IMG/VR virus record: IMGVR_UViG_3300027778_000008
Location: 1-30,353 of that record
Origin: a virus
Length of the DNA: 30,353 nucleotides
Direction: 5' to 3' (one strand)
In this document: piece by piece, positions 1 to 7,717 of the stretch
Position numbering within the stretch: the first letter of the stretch is position 1
How the letters are laid out: every line of letters starts with the position of its first letter
The notes under the pieces: generated by a model
The model's input: the letters and a program-made list of their open reading frames with translations, nothing else
What the model was told of the DNA's origin: nothing
Databases searched by the model: none
Position numbers and translations under genes: made by a program

Positions 1-466
1 ACGTCATCATGGTCAACATCTGGCTGGTAGTATAGTTGATTTTGTTCACGAACTCTTGTGCAGCGATACGGGATGTAAAGTGCGAGTTCAGTTCAACGGT
101 CACGGTACGACCTGCAAACTCTGGCGTGAAGTACATGCCAATGCTTTTATCCAGCCAGAACGGCATCTCTGTGGCGTCACGACGCTGGTTGTGGTAACCG
201 TTGTTAAACTCAGAGGGTTCTATTGCAGCAACGGCATAAACCTTGTTACGAAAGATTCCGTCGGTATACAGTGTTTGACTCTGGTCGTTACCGAAGTCAC
301 TGCCAATGAGTTTGGTGATCTCTGCTTCACCATTGAAGTAAACGTTCTTTGCGCCGTCTAAGCCAAAATACTTAAGTACGGAGATAATGGAATCGTAAAT
401 AACCGGTCGCGTAATAGAACGATAAGTTTCTATGGATCCGGCAAAGGTGGTTTGTGTGGCACCCAT
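1..466 (-). CDS. Unknown protein, N-terminal part only (runs off window)
   Basis: The reading frame is open from an ATG at 464-466 to the left edge, giving 155 residues that begin MGATQTTFAGSIETYRSITR. An AGGAAC ribosome binding site lies at 475-480, and an ATTTTATG late-type promoter element at 493-500 is 26 nt before the start codon. That makes this the first gene of a transcription unit. The sequence is a soluble, mixed-composition protein with no membrane segment and no motif I recognise. Several Y/F/N-rich stretches (for example around NGYHNQRRDATEMPFWLDKS) suit a tail or other virion protein, but that is only a guess from context. The 3' end lies outside the window, so the total length is unknown. 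Confidence 0.8.
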   Translation of the reverse strand, partial: MGATQTTFAGSIETYRSITRPVIYDSIISVLKYFGLDGAKNVYFNGEAEITKLIGSDFGNDQSQTLYTDGIFRNKVYAVAAIEPSEFNNGYHNQRRDATEMPFWLDKSIGMYFTPEFAGRTVTVELNSHFTSRIAAQEFVNKINYTTSQMLTMMT

Positions 467-492
467 AGCGGTTTGTTCCTTTTGAAATTAAA

Positions 493-500
493 CATAAAAT
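493..500 (-). promoter_or_regulatory. Late-type promoter element ATTTTATG
   Basis: On the minus strand this reads ATTTTATG followed by TTT, 26 nt before the start codon of the gene at 1-466. The same 8-mer occurs in four other intergenic spots of this window, always on the minus strand upstream of a gene. TATG-type motifs are described for phiKZ late promoters. Assignment to the late class is inferred from that resemblance. Confidence 0.6.
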
Positions 501-508
501 TTACCTGA

Positions 509-532
509 CTTAGTGGGTGTTACCCCACTAAG
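509..532 (-). terminator. Intergenic hairpin, probable transcript end
   Basis: A perfect 9-bp stem (CTTAGTGGG / CCCACTAAG) with a 6-nt loop lies between the stop of the gene at 544-1284 and the promoter element at 493-500. There is no immediate T run; the first T tract on the minus strand is inside ATTTTATG about 9 nt further on. The loop and closing bases resemble those of the hairpin at 9599-9626. Confidence 0.55.
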
Positions 533-543
533 CTCGGTTATGT

Positions 544-1284
544 TTAGAACGGACGGTCTTTATCGTCTTGCGGGATTACCGGAATAGCGAGCAGGTTACG
601 GTTAGCATCACGAAGGTAGACGCGAATTACCGCAGTGTCATCTTTCTGCTTGTACGTCTGGAAACGAAACACGGTAGCGTTACGCAGGATGTTCAGATTA
701 TCCTGTGTCACGTAGTCAGACGTCTTCAGACGCGTTTTAACGGCTTCAACTAACTCAGGTGAGAGTTGGTTACCGTTAAAGGCTTTGCTCGCGCAGGAGA
801 AGGGTTTAGAGATGCTTAAGATGCCCTGGAAGAAGATTAACTGGAAGGTCTTGGCTACGGTCGCCATACTGTCCAACAACTTTCCACCTGTCTCTGTGGT
901 GATGCGGATATTCACCGTTCCCTTGTACAGGAAAGAGTTATCCAGGATGCGCAACGGTACCGATCCCAGCATGTTCGCCGTTAACTGTACTTTGTCCTGA
1001 GACGCCGCATAATCCACACCTTCTACCAGACCCAAACCAAACTGCTTGGAGAAAGCCGCGATAACCTGAGAAACCGTGAAGTCCTTGTCGACCTTGATGG
1101 TAGGCAGGGATAACTGGAACTGTACGGTAAGGTCCATCTTCTTCACAATAGCAACGGTTGAAATGCCCTTGCTATTAACAAAGCTCACCGATGTCTCATC
1201 CCCGCCCGCAGTAAAGTACTCGCTGACTTTACCTCCCAGGCGCGCATTAAGTTTGTCGATGTTCTCTGACGTGATATTACTCAT
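544..1284 (-). CDS. Unknown virion-type protein, 246 aa
   Basis: I chose the ATG at 1284 (MSNITSENID) because it has an AAGGTGG site just upstream and gives an 8-nt overlap with the end of the preceding gene. A longer in-frame ATG at 1350 would add a basic 22-residue leader lying wholly inside that gene. The 246-residue protein is soluble. Its middle contains a segment, VPLRILDNSFLYKGTVNIRI (about residues 109-128), that looks like a beta-rich structural module, and the C-terminal part is rich in charged beta strands. I do not recognise the family. It is the last gene of the minus-strand run beginning with the coiled-coil pro-protein at 1277-2683, so a structural role is likely but unproven. 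Confidence 0.8.
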   Translation of the reverse strand: MSNITSENIDKLNARLGGKVSEYFTAGGDETSVSFVNSKGISTVAIVKKMDLTVQFQLSLPTIKVDKDFTVSQVIAAFSKQFGLGLVEGVDYAASQDKVQLTANMLGSVPLRILDNSFLYKGTVNIRITTETGGKLLDSMATVAKTFQLIFFQGILSISKPFSCASKAFNGNQLSPELVEAVKTRLKTSDYVTQDNLNILRNATVFRFQTYKQKDDTAVIRVYLRDANRNLLAIPVIPQDDKDRPF

Positions 1285-2683
1285 CGTTGCCACCTTCTTT
1301 CTTCTCCGCATAAAAGATGCTTGGTGTGATGCCCTTGATCGCTTTGGCAATAGCGCCCGCTGTCTTACGCTGAGCCGCTAACTGTTTCTTGAGATCATCG
1401 AACTTCGCACGCGCTTCCTTGGATTTCTCGTTGATGGCTGCCTTCTTGACGCTGATGGCTTCCTTGTCCCCGTCTGCAGGGGTATCGCTGGAGATGCTGC
1501 TTTCCAGGGCTTTGATATCAGAGTCGACCTCGTTAAAGGTTTTCTCCAATGCCTGGCCTTCATTAAACACCGTGGTGAATTCACTCATGAGTTTATCGAT
1601 AACACCAGGAGCGGAACTGACGTTGGAGAGGTTTCCTACCGCAGACTTAACGCCGTCATTGCCCGTTGCCGCTGCCAAGCGTTCGATACCCGCTTTGGCA
1701 CTGTCGGTTAATACCGCGTCTTTCTGTTCCACAGCAGCCAGCGCTTTCTTGTTGGCATCTGCTGCTTCTTTGATATCGTCGGCCATTTCCTGCAGTGACT
1801 TATCGAAGTAGTTCTCTTTGATAGCAACCAATCCGTCTTTCACTACCTGGAAGGCTTTCAGCATGGCGGCTTTAACCTTGTCCCACACCGCCCCTTCATT
1901 GCCCCCGATGTCGTTAGGGAGATGACCTTGACTGATCATTACACCTACTAGGTAACGCTGGGCGTAAGACTGTTGAGTGGCTACCCCGTCTGCTGCATGA
2001 AATTCTTCAAGCCCTTGCAGCAGGACGGCGAGATGACTGAATTGCTCGAGTCCATCAACGGCTTCTTCTTCAAAGCTTTCTGAATGATCTGTGTCTTTGT
2101 CAGAGAGATCAGTTGCGACCTGTTTAACGTTACAACCAAAGTGTTCACCGATACCGACTTCACTGCCATACTTCGATACCATAAAGGTACAGACAATCTG
2201 CGCTAATACGGTCAGGAATACCAGACGATCAGCCGCTTCGTTCAGTGAAGGGTAATCTTTGTCCTCGTCTACAAACAGACAGTACATCTCTTTGGTTTCT
2301 GCTAATACACTTTTCAGGCAGTCCAGTCCCTCACGTTCAGTGTAGGTCAAGTCCGCATTACCCAGTGCACAGAGAGTAGCCGATGCTTTGAGTGGATCAA
2401 TTACCTTTCTCGTCTCAACGATATTTCTCAGGTAATTACTCATGCCCTTGTTGGTGTGCTCTAATCCATTGAGGTAATCCAATGCATTATCAGCAGTGAT
2501 AAGGATTAAAGAGGTGAGTTGTTGCTTACAGGCTTTCACATCTTCAACGTTAATGAAGGAGGCATCTTTACTGATTACTTCACGAACATTATTGAACATG
2601 TCGTTGGTAGCAATAATGGCTCTCTCATCATCATTTAAACTTATTACTAAGTTAAGTAATTTAAATATAGTAACCCCTTCCAT
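1277..2683 (-). CDS. Internal-head-type pro-protein with GNE cleavage site and coiled-coil C-terminal half
   Basis: A 468-residue protein starting MEGVTIFKLL, with a GGAGG site upstream. Residues 1-165 are a predicted helical domain not found in the sibling proteins of this window. Residues 166-235 are acidic. Residues 240-263 (RYLVGVMISQ through GGNE) resemble the same region of the protein at 2869-3765. The motif G261-N262-E263 fits the (S/A/G)-x-E site cut by the prohead protease of phiKZ-related phages, and is followed by the helix GAVWDKVKAAMLKAFQVVKD. The mature part (264-468) is Ala/Lys/Glu-rich and almost certainly coiled coil. By family analogy it is packaged in the capsid and trimmed there. 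The function of the N-terminal domain is unknown. Confidence 0.85.
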   Translation of the reverse strand: MEGVTIFKLLNLVISLNDDERAIIATNDMFNNVREVISKDASFINVEDVKACKQQLTSLILITADNALDYLNGLEHTNKGMSNYLRNIVETRKVIDPLKASATLCALGNADLTYTEREGLDCLKSVLAETKEMYCLFVDEDKDYPSLNEAADRLVFLTVLAQIVCTFMVSKYGSEVGIGEHFGCNVKQVATDLSDKDTDHSESFEEEAVDGLEQFSHLAVLLQGLEEFHAADGVATQQSYAQRYLVGVMISQGHLPNDIGGNEGAVWDKVKAAMLKAFQVVKDGLVAIKENYFDKSLQEMADDIKEAADANKKALAAVEQKDAVLTDSAKAGIERLAAATGNDGVKSAVGNLSNVSSAPGVIDKLMSEFTTVFNEGQALEKTFNEVDSDIKALESSISSDTPADGDKEAISVKKAAINEKSKEARAKFDDLKKQLAAQRKTAGAIAKAIKGITPSIFYAEKKEGGNDE

Positions 2684-2754
2684 CCCCCGGCCTCCACCAG
2701 TATTGACATTAAGTTCGTTTTGCAGTTAAAAAACAATTCACACAGAATACCAAA

Positions 2755-2774
2755 CTACAGGGTTGCCCCTGTAG
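2755..2774 (-). terminator. Intergenic hairpin with GCAA tetraloop on minus strand
   Basis: An 8-bp perfect stem (CTACAGGG / CCCTGTAG) closes a loop that reads GCAA on the minus strand, a stable GNRA tetraloop. It lies in the 99-base gap between the small ORF ending at 2783 and the gene starting at 2683. A short TTT and, about 20 nt further, a T6 run follow on the minus strand. Confidence 0.5.
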
Positions 2775-2782
2775 CCGGTAGT

Positions 2783-2869
2783 TTAACGGAGCTTACGACG
2801 ATAACCCCCACCTGTGCTGTAATTACGTTCTACAGCAATACGCGACGTATCGTAATCCAGCCCAGGCAT
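2783..2869 (-). CDS. Possible 28-aa basic peptide, translationally coupled
   Basis: The stop codon of the internal-head-type gene at 2869-3765 overlaps an ATG as TAATG, the arrangement typical of coupled re-initiation. From this ATG an open frame of 28 codons encodes MPGLDYDTSRIAVERNYSTG followed by GGYRRKLR and a TAA. The peptide is Gly/Arg/Tyr-rich with a basic C terminus. It fills most of an otherwise empty gap and is followed by the hairpin at 2755-2774. There is no separate strong ribosome binding site, and I recognise no family. A chance frame of this length is quite possible. The TAATG overlap, used by real gene pairs elsewhere in this window (7717 and 24441), is the main argument for it. 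Confidence 0.4.
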   Translation of the reverse strand: MPGLDYDTSRIAVERNYSTGGGYRRKLR

Positions 2870-3765
2870 TACGCCTTTTTTGCGAAATAGCTCGGAGTGA
2901 GTTTATCCACAACACCGGTCACGAATGAACGGAAAGACGATTTCATTTGCTGGATCAAGGTGTAAGACTTCATCACCTCTTTCAGAGAAGCCAACTTCTC
3001 TTTGATTTCAGCAGATGCATTTTCACCGGCAGCTTTAACCTTGCTTTCCAGCTTCTCGATTTCAGCCAGAGTTTTAGACGCCAGTGACTTGACCTGAGAC
3101 GACATCAGACCACGGAAGTCACGGAAGTACATCGCCCACAGTTGCGCCTTGATAGACACAGCCAGTGCAATACCGCGACCTTGTTTCTTGGCAACTTCAA
3201 CACCACGGTTGGTGATCTCTGCCATTTTCTCCAGTGCGCCGTCCAGCTTTTCTTTCAGCTGAAGATCTTCAGCCAGAATCTTGGCAGTCTGCACGCCCTG
3301 GTTAACTTTCGCTTTAATGCTTGCGCCGGCAGCAGCCGCTTTAGCAGCAGCAGCGTCGATAGCGCCACGGGCAGCCTGAGTCAGTTCAGAGGTAGAAGGC
3401 AGTTTAGCCAGGATACCTTTTTCTTTCTCAATCTCACCGTCTTTCTCTTCATCCTTCGTTTCAGCATCTTTACCGAAGAAGAAGCCCCACATGCCCTTGA
3501 AGACATTTTTGATGTAAGTGACAGACTTCGCAAAGCTGGCCTTTACAGAGTTCCACACGGATTCATTACCGTGGATAGCGCTAGGAGGCAGCATGTCTGC
3601 GCCACACATTGCACCCGCCAGGTATTTAACCGCATAGCTTTCGGTGCCTTCAATGGCATCGATGCTACCCTGAATAATCAGGGATTCGTGGCTCTCATCG
3701 AGGTCGGCTGGAGTTTCGTCGAGTACCAGGTCGATAACGTCGTCTTGCATGATCTTTTTTTCCAT
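2869..3765 (-). CDS. Internal-head-type pro-protein, Ala-rich helical, GNE cleavage site
   Basis: A 298-residue protein. Residues 1-65 form an acidic propeptide-like region, then G66-N67-E68 matches the (S/A/G)-x-E prohead protease site of phiKZ-related phages. It is followed by a hydrophobic helix, SVWNSVKASFAKSVTYIKNV, and an aromatic patch (MWGFFFG, 92-98). After a charged linker (101-117, DEEKDGEIEKEK) the rest is Ala/Lys-rich helix, probably coiled coil (130-290). The start is uncertain: the ATG at 3765 has no clear ribosome binding site but lies exactly 26 nt from an ATTTTATG element, while the ATG at 3750 has a GGAAA upstream. It is probably a capsid-internal protein. Confidence 0.85.
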   Translation of the reverse strand: MEKKIMQDDVIDLVLDETPADLDESHESLIIQGSIDAIEGTESYAVKYLAGAMCGADMLPPSAIHGNESVWNSVKASFAKSVTYIKNVFKGMWGFFFGKDAETKDEEKDGEIEKEKGILAKLPSTSELTQAARGAIDAAAAKAAAAGASIKAKVNQGVQTAKILAEDLQLKEKLDGALEKMAEITNRGVEVAKKQGRGIALAVSIKAQLWAMYFRDFRGLMSSQVKSLASKTLAEIEKLESKVKAAGENASAEIKEKLASLKEVMKSYTLIQQMKSSFRSFVTGVVDKLTPSYFAKKA

Positions 3766-3791
3766 GTGAAAGTTAATAGGTGGGGTATAAA

Positions 3792-3799
3792 CATAAAAT
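3792..3799 (-). promoter_or_regulatory. Late-type promoter element ATTTTATG
   Basis: The minus strand reads ATTTTATG then TTTATA, 26 nt before the ATG at 3765, the same spacing as at 493 and 22251. The element overlaps the stop codon (3799-3801) of the gene at 3799-4263, so promoter and upstream coding end are interleaved and no terminator separates them. Confidence 0.6.
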
Positions 3800-4263
3800 T
3801 AGCAAGACACCGAAAACGCACCTTTGAAGTACGGACAATCGGTAAATTCGACGTGTAACTGGTTATCGAGCTTGGATAATGTCACTTCTGAACTGGTTAC
3901 CATGGGCATGCCCAACACGCTCATCAGCGTATCAAAAGTGTCCAGCAGGTTGTCATTAACCAGGATGTCGTTCTGATCAGCGACCAACACTGAGTCATCT
4001 TCAAAGACCGTATCACCGAGTTCTTCCAACGTAACATCTTCCGTGATGCTGCCGTGCAGATAACTGATGTCGATCGGTAAGGTTGACAGGAAACTCAGGT
4101 CGATCTTGTCACCACGAATAAAGCGAGAGCGGCACGCGGTGTCCACCACCGCATAGTTGTCAGCAGTGAGGTTATGCAGCGTTGGCGCCACAAAGCTTTT
4201 CTCATTACTGGCTTTCAACACACAGCGAGCAAACTGCCCAGGAGTTACGCGGATAATTTTCAT
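3799..4263 (-). CDS. Unknown acidic protein, 154 aa
   Basis: A 154-residue protein starting MKIIRVTPGQFARCVLKASN. Its ATG overlaps the stop of the preceding gene as ATGA, and GGGGAAAG in the end of that gene serves as ribosome binding site. It is acidic in the middle (residues 75-110, rich in D/E and V/L) with no membrane segment, no G-x-E plus hydrophobic helix pattern, and no motif I recognise. The overlap shows it is co-translated with the internal-head-type protein at 4260-5333. A role as its partner is possible, but that is inference. Confidence 0.8.
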   Translation of the reverse strand: MKIIRVTPGQFARCVLKASNEKSFVAPTLHNLTADNYAVVDTACRSRFIRGDKIDLSFLSTLPIDISYLHGSITEDVTLEELGDTVFEDDSVLVADQNDILVNDNLLDTFDTLMSVLGMPMVTSSEVTLSKLDNQLHVEFTDCPYFKGAFSVSC

Positions 4264-5333
4264 TTAAACGCTTTCCCCATGATGTCGTGTGCCGCCGTGT
4301 CAGCCTGTTGGATAGCTGTCATGACGTGCTTGATAAAGGCAATGTAGTTGACCAAGCTACGGAATGATGCAGCCATTGCGTACGCCTCGCCCTTGCCCAT
4401 GCCCTGGAGATCTTTCTCTGTCTTGATCTTGACATTGAACAGTGTTCCTTCACTCTTGGAGATCTCAGCCAAACGCACCAGGTTGTTGGAGGTCTTTTCC
4501 AACTTATCCACTAATCCGTCGAACTTACCTTCAGATACAGTGAACACATCATCGGCTTTTACGTCGGTTTGTTTCAGGGGAGAGATAACAAAGAGAATTG
4601 CGCCATCCTTGTCTTTCGTTACAGTTGCCCACTGTGCGCCCACCACGCGGAACTCACTCCCGCCCAGCTTCCCACCTAAGTGTGTCGCTACTGCACCACC
4701 AAAACGCTCTATGTCCGCCATGGTGACCTTTTTATCTTGCACCTTGGCAAAGAGGTCTTTAGCAGCCGTAAAGGTCTTGATAGCACCATCAGTGCGGCTT
4801 ACCAGGTTATCCAGTTCTTTAGCCAGCCAGTCCAGGTTAGCAGGGAAAGACTTAAAGCGTTTGCTGTCGATTAATGCTTTGGCATTGGCGGGGTATTTCA
4901 ATTCGGTATCGTAATTGATCTCTCCGGCCTTTACCTTACCCTGTAGTTTGTTGAAGTCTGTCTTAGAACGTTTACCAAAACCAAAGAAGGTTTCCGCCAG
5001 CCATTTAAAGAAGTTACCAATCATGCTGAGGAAACGTTTGATCAATGACCATACCGTGCCGAAAAGTCCTTCGCTGCCGTTTACTTCTGTGGGAGCATTA
5101 GGGATGATAGAGGCAACACGCAGATACAGTTGTTCTGTGCCTGTGCGCTCTTCCTCGGGCTTCTTTTCGATCTCGTCGGCTTTGTCCTTGACCGCCTTGT
5201 TGTCACCGTCCAGGAAAGCATCTACTGCCTTCTTGTCGGTTTGATAGAGTAACTCCACCGTTGGCGTGTTCACATAACGTGTAATCGCTTGGCTTTGAGT
5301 ACCTTTATCAAAGTCTTTAAAAATAGAAGTCAT
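4260..5333 (-). CDS. Internal-head-type pro-protein with GSE site and aromatic hydrophobic helix
   Basis: A 357-residue protein starting MTSIFKDFDKGTQS. Residues 1-85 are charged and helical (several K/D/E runs) and would be the propeptide. G86-S87-E88 matches the (S/A/G)-x-E cut site, followed by GLFGTVWSLIKRFLSMIGNF and FKWLAETFFGFGKRSK (89-124). This is a strongly hydrophobic, aromatic and amphipathic segment ending in basic residues. The remainder is a soluble alpha/beta region with a helical C terminus. The same order of acidic propeptide, GxE, hydrophobic helix and basic end is seen in the neighbours at 2869-3765 and 5430-6677. Likely packaged in the capsid and possibly membrane-active after ejection (inference). 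Confidence 0.85.
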   Translation of the reverse strand: MTSIFKDFDKGTQSQAITRYVNTPTVELLYQTDKKAVDAFLDGDNKAVKDKADEIEKKPEEERTGTEQLYLRVASIIPNAPTEVNGSEGLFGTVWSLIKRFLSMIGNFFKWLAETFFGFGKRSKTDFNKLQGKVKAGEINYDTELKYPANAKALIDSKRFKSFPANLDWLAKELDNLVSRTDGAIKTFTAAKDLFAKVQDKKVTMADIERFGGAVATHLGGKLGGSEFRVVGAQWATVTKDKDGAILFVISPLKQTDVKADDVFTVSEGKFDGLVDKLEKTSNNLVRLAEISKSEGTLFNVKIKTEKDLQGMGKGEAYAMAASFRSLVNYIAFIKHVMTAIQQADTAAHDIMGKAFK

Positions 5334-5354
5334 AAATAAAAAACCTCGAAGTCA

Positions 5355-5384
5355 ATACTAACCCGGGTTGCCCCGGGTTAGTAT
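5355..5384. terminator. Strong 13-bp hairpin with T6 tail on the plus side
   Basis: A perfect 13-bp stem (ATACTAACCCGGG and its complement) has a 4-nt loop that reads GCAA on the minus strand. On the plus strand it is directly followed by CTTTTTTC, which makes a textbook intrinsic terminator, although the genes on both sides run on the minus strand. On the minus strand the T run comes only after an 11-nt gap (T6 next to the 5333 start). It may end minus transcripts and also block antisense ones. Confidence 0.65.
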
Positions 5385-5429
5385 CTTTTTTCAAAGCGCA
5401 GTCAATGGGACCTGCGCAGATGGCACAGC

Positions 5430-6677
5430 TTAGATGTGCGCAGCAACGCCGTCGATCAGAGCTTCCAGGACGTTAGACGCCAGAGAAGTCGCAGAACGAG
5501 TCAGCGCAGCAGAAGATGCAGCAACAGCTTTAACCAGCGCAACTTTGTCACCAGTTTCTTTGTCATCTTTGCTTGCAGAAGCATTGATGTAGCCGATCAG
5601 TTTGTCACGCTTAGCAGCAGCGAATTTCTGGTCGATTTTACCGCTTTCCAGTTTACCGATAGCATTGCTAACGATGTTCAGCTGAGATTTCAGAGCAGCA
5701 GCGCTGGTGACTTTCGGAGCTACTTCGCCAGAAGTCAGTTTGCTGAAGTTATCAGCTTTAACAGTCTTCATGCTCAGAGCGCGAGCCAGGGCGCCAGCTT
5801 TCTTCAGGTCAGACGCTTCGCCTTCGCCAGTGTGCAGAACAACGCGGATGCCAGCGATCTGTGCAACCAGTTGGCCTTTCTCTTCTTTGCTTGCGCCAGC
5901 GCCAGCAATTTTAGATTTCAGACCAGAAACCAGCGCTTTGTACGCGGTACCGAATTCAGCCAGGGTGATTTCACCGTCCAGCAGGTTGGCGTATGCGCCC
6001 AGTGGTGCAGACACTTCTGCCAGCTCAACAACTTTACCGTTCAGACCTTTGGCTTCGTAATCGATGTAGCCGTTCCAGCCGCCCAGTTTGACTTTCTCTT
6101 TCAGCTTCAGGCCGTCTTTGCTCAGATCAGCGTTCAGACCTTCGATGCGACGTTTCATGGCTTTGTTCTTGTTGAACAGGCCGATGAAGAAGTTCACAAC
6201 GGTGTTGAAGATCTTCTTGATGAAAGCGATAACAGCAGCACCAGCGCCTTTCACTTTATCCATGAAGCCTTCCATACCGTCACGCGCCAGAGAAGAAGCG
6301 GTAGAGACGTCGTACAGATCTTCTGCGCCCATACGCGGAGCAGCAGTTTCCGGAGCGCCGCCCAGACGTTTGTCGGTGATTTTGAACGCTTGGTTGTACA
6401 GAGAAGCGAACGCACGGCCGTCGAAGTTACCAGAAGCCAGCATTGACTCCATACCTTCAACCAGGTCCTGAACTTCTTCAGTCGCTTCCTGGATGTCACA
6501 AACCTGCTCAGAGACTTCTTCCAGAACTTCGCCCTGCTCCTGGATTTCGGCGTTGGCTTCAGCAACTTCAGCGCGAATTTCAGAAACGGTTTCTGCTACC
6601 TGATCCAGAGTACCCTGAGAACCTTCTTCGTTCAGGTCCAGATCTTCGGTACCCGCATACAGTGATGGATTAAACAT
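5430..6677 (-). CDS. Internal-head-type pro-protein with acidic coiled-coil propeptide, probably abundant
   Basis: A 415-residue protein starting MFNPSLYAGTEDLDL, with the strongest ribosome binding site in the window (AAGGAG, well spaced). Residues 20-80 are a very acidic E/V/A heptad-like coiled coil. Two G-x-E sites follow: G117-A118-E119 and G134-M135-E136. After the second comes a hydrophobic helix (GFMDKVKGAGAAVIAFIKKI and FNTVVNFFIGLFNKNKAMKR, 137-176) ending in basic residues. The rest is Ala/Lys-rich and helical. Codon use looks even more biased than its neighbours (GCA/GCT, CTG, AAA), which with the strong start suggests high expression. Known (S/A/G)-x-E processing in phiKZ-related phages supports an internal head or ejected protein. 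Confidence 0.88.
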   Translation of the reverse strand: MFNPSLYAGTEDLDLNEEGSQGTLDQVAETVSEIRAEVAEANAEIQEQGEVLEEVSEQVCDIQEATEEVQDLVEGMESMLASGNFDGRAFASLYNQAFKITDKRLGGAPETAAPRMGAEDLYDVSTASSLARDGMEGFMDKVKGAGAAVIAFIKKIFNTVVNFFIGLFNKNKAMKRRIEGLNADLSKDGLKLKEKVKLGGWNGYIDYEAKGLNGKVVELAEVSAPLGAYANLLDGEITLAEFGTAYKALVSGLKSKIAGAGASKEEKGQLVAQIAGIRVVLHTGEGEASDLKKAGALARALSMKTVKADNFSKLTSGEVAPKVTSAAALKSQLNIVSNAIGKLESGKIDQKFAAAKRDKLIGYINASASKDDKETGDKVALVKAVAASSAALTRSATSLASNVLEALIDGVAAHI

Positions 6678-6698
6678 GTGTAAAACTCCTTGGAGATT

Positions 6699-6732
6699 TT
6701 TTACTTAAGTAAAAGTTTATTTAATTAAATAA
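6699..6732. repeat. Two adjacent AT-rich palindromes
   Basis: Two perfect 16-bp palindromes lie almost end to end: TTTTACTTAAGTAAAA (6699-6714) and TTATTTAATTAAATAA (6717-6732). The second contains the stop codon of the gene at 6725-7717. They sit just upstream of the strong ribosome binding site of the gene at 5430-6677. They could be weak hairpins at a transcript end, a cleavage site in the message, or a protein-binding site. No ATTTTATG element is present here. Confidence 0.45.
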
Positions 6733-7717
6733 CTTTCGATAAGACACCTAAGACGTCTTGGATGTATTTATCGACGTAGCTCACCACGCGTGGAGTGAAA
6801 CCACTATAAAATGCTAATGCGTGAGCATTACCTTTTAAGATGGACTCGGCTTCAGAGATAATCTGAGAACCTACGTTAGTTGTTTCACTTAAACCTTTGC
6901 TAGCTTCTTCTACAACAGAAGACCAGCTTTTAACGAAATCAAGATAATCAGCATAAGATCCTTTAACCTGCAGATGCAGATCATTGAGCTTGGCAACTTT
7001 TGCCAGGACCGACTGAAGATCAGACTTGGATGCTTCGAGGGTATGAGATTCACCAGCTGGCTTGTCTCCAGACATAGAATAGACTACATCATTGTCCTTG
7101 AACTTACACTTGATGACCTTGCCACCCGGTAAGACCTCTGAAACCGTCCACTCGCCGTTCTTGTGAGGAAGTTTGTATTCGGGATAATGAAGTCCCTCGA
7201 ACTCACGCACAACGTTCATGACATCGTTGGTGGTCTTGACACTCTTTAACTTGCGAGCTACCACCAATTCACGACTCAAATGATCTTTAACGTCATGCGC
7301 GTGTTTCTGGAACCCTTCCAGCGTTTTGATCAACTCATCCAGATCAGAACCGAAATCGCTCCACTGCCCCGTACTGGTCAATGCACCGACCAATGGACCC
7401 GAGAAAGTAAAGGCGTGGTTTTCATCATCTTTCATAGCATTAGGAATCTTGCCAATCAGAGACTTGTTGCTGTCAAAGGTTTTGGTGAGCTGTGCTCCCG
7501 CAGTTTTAATGCCTTTGTCCAGCAGATCCAGAGTATGACCACCTGCCCACTTCGCCACTGACAGCGCACCTGCCCCCAGTGACTTCATGGATTCCGCGAA
7601 ATCTTCATTACCCGCACGGTTATTTAACTTGACCACCGCCTGGAGCGTAGACATTGAGTCTAGCAAGTCGACATGATGAACACGGCAATCAACGTACAAC
7701 TCTCTAAGCTCAGACAT
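6725..7717 (-). CDS. Internal-head-type protein with short propeptide (GNE site)
   Basis: A 330-residue protein starting MSELRELYVDCRVHHVDLLD. G36-N37-E38, inside NRAGNEDFAESM, matches the (S/A/G)-x-E site and would release a short 38-residue propeptide. The following segment (FAESMKSLGAGALSVAKWAG, 40-59) is amphipathic but less hydrophobic than in the siblings. The middle (residues 160-230) contains beta-type sequence. The C-terminal part is helical. Its ATG overlaps the stop of the gene at 7717-9033 as TAATG, so the two are translationally coupled, and a GGTGAG lies just upstream. Membership of the processed set is less certain than for the proteins at 2869, 4260, 5430 and 16480. Confidence 0.82.
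   Translation of the reverse strand: MSELRELYVDCRVHHVDLLDSMSTLQAVVKLNNRAGNEDFAESMKSLGAGALSVAKWAGGHTLDLLDKGIKTAGAQLTKTFDSNKSLIGKIPNAMKDDENHAFTFSGPLVGALTSTGQWSDFGSDLDELIKTLEGFQKHAHDVKDHLSRELVVARKLKSVKTTNDVMNVVREFEGLHYPEYKLPHKNGEWTVSEVLPGGKVIKCKFKDNDVVYSMSGDKPAGESHTLEASKSDLQSVLAKVAKLNDLHLQVKGSYADYLDFVKSWSSVVEEASKGLSETTNVGSQIISEAESILKGNAHALAFYSGFTPRVVSYVDKYIQDVLGVLSKVI

Noticed and set aside
544-1350. Longer start at 1350 for the 246-aa protein
   Set aside because: The added 22 residues lie inside the previous gene and the ATG at 1284 has a better ribosome site.
3142-3858. Plus-strand open frame of 238 codons
   Set aside because: It lies opposite a convincing minus-strand gene and runs through the intergenic promoter element; its composition looks like a shadow frame.
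5436-6446. Long plus-strand open frame of 336 codons opposite the abundant head protein gene
   Set aside because: It is a mirror of the strong codon bias of the minus-strand gene, has no ribosome binding site, and its product is low-complexity Ser/Arg/Phe-rich.
6699-6732. AT palindromes as a replication origin
   Set aside because: They are short, sit in a 47-bp gene gap, and have no iterons or other origin features.
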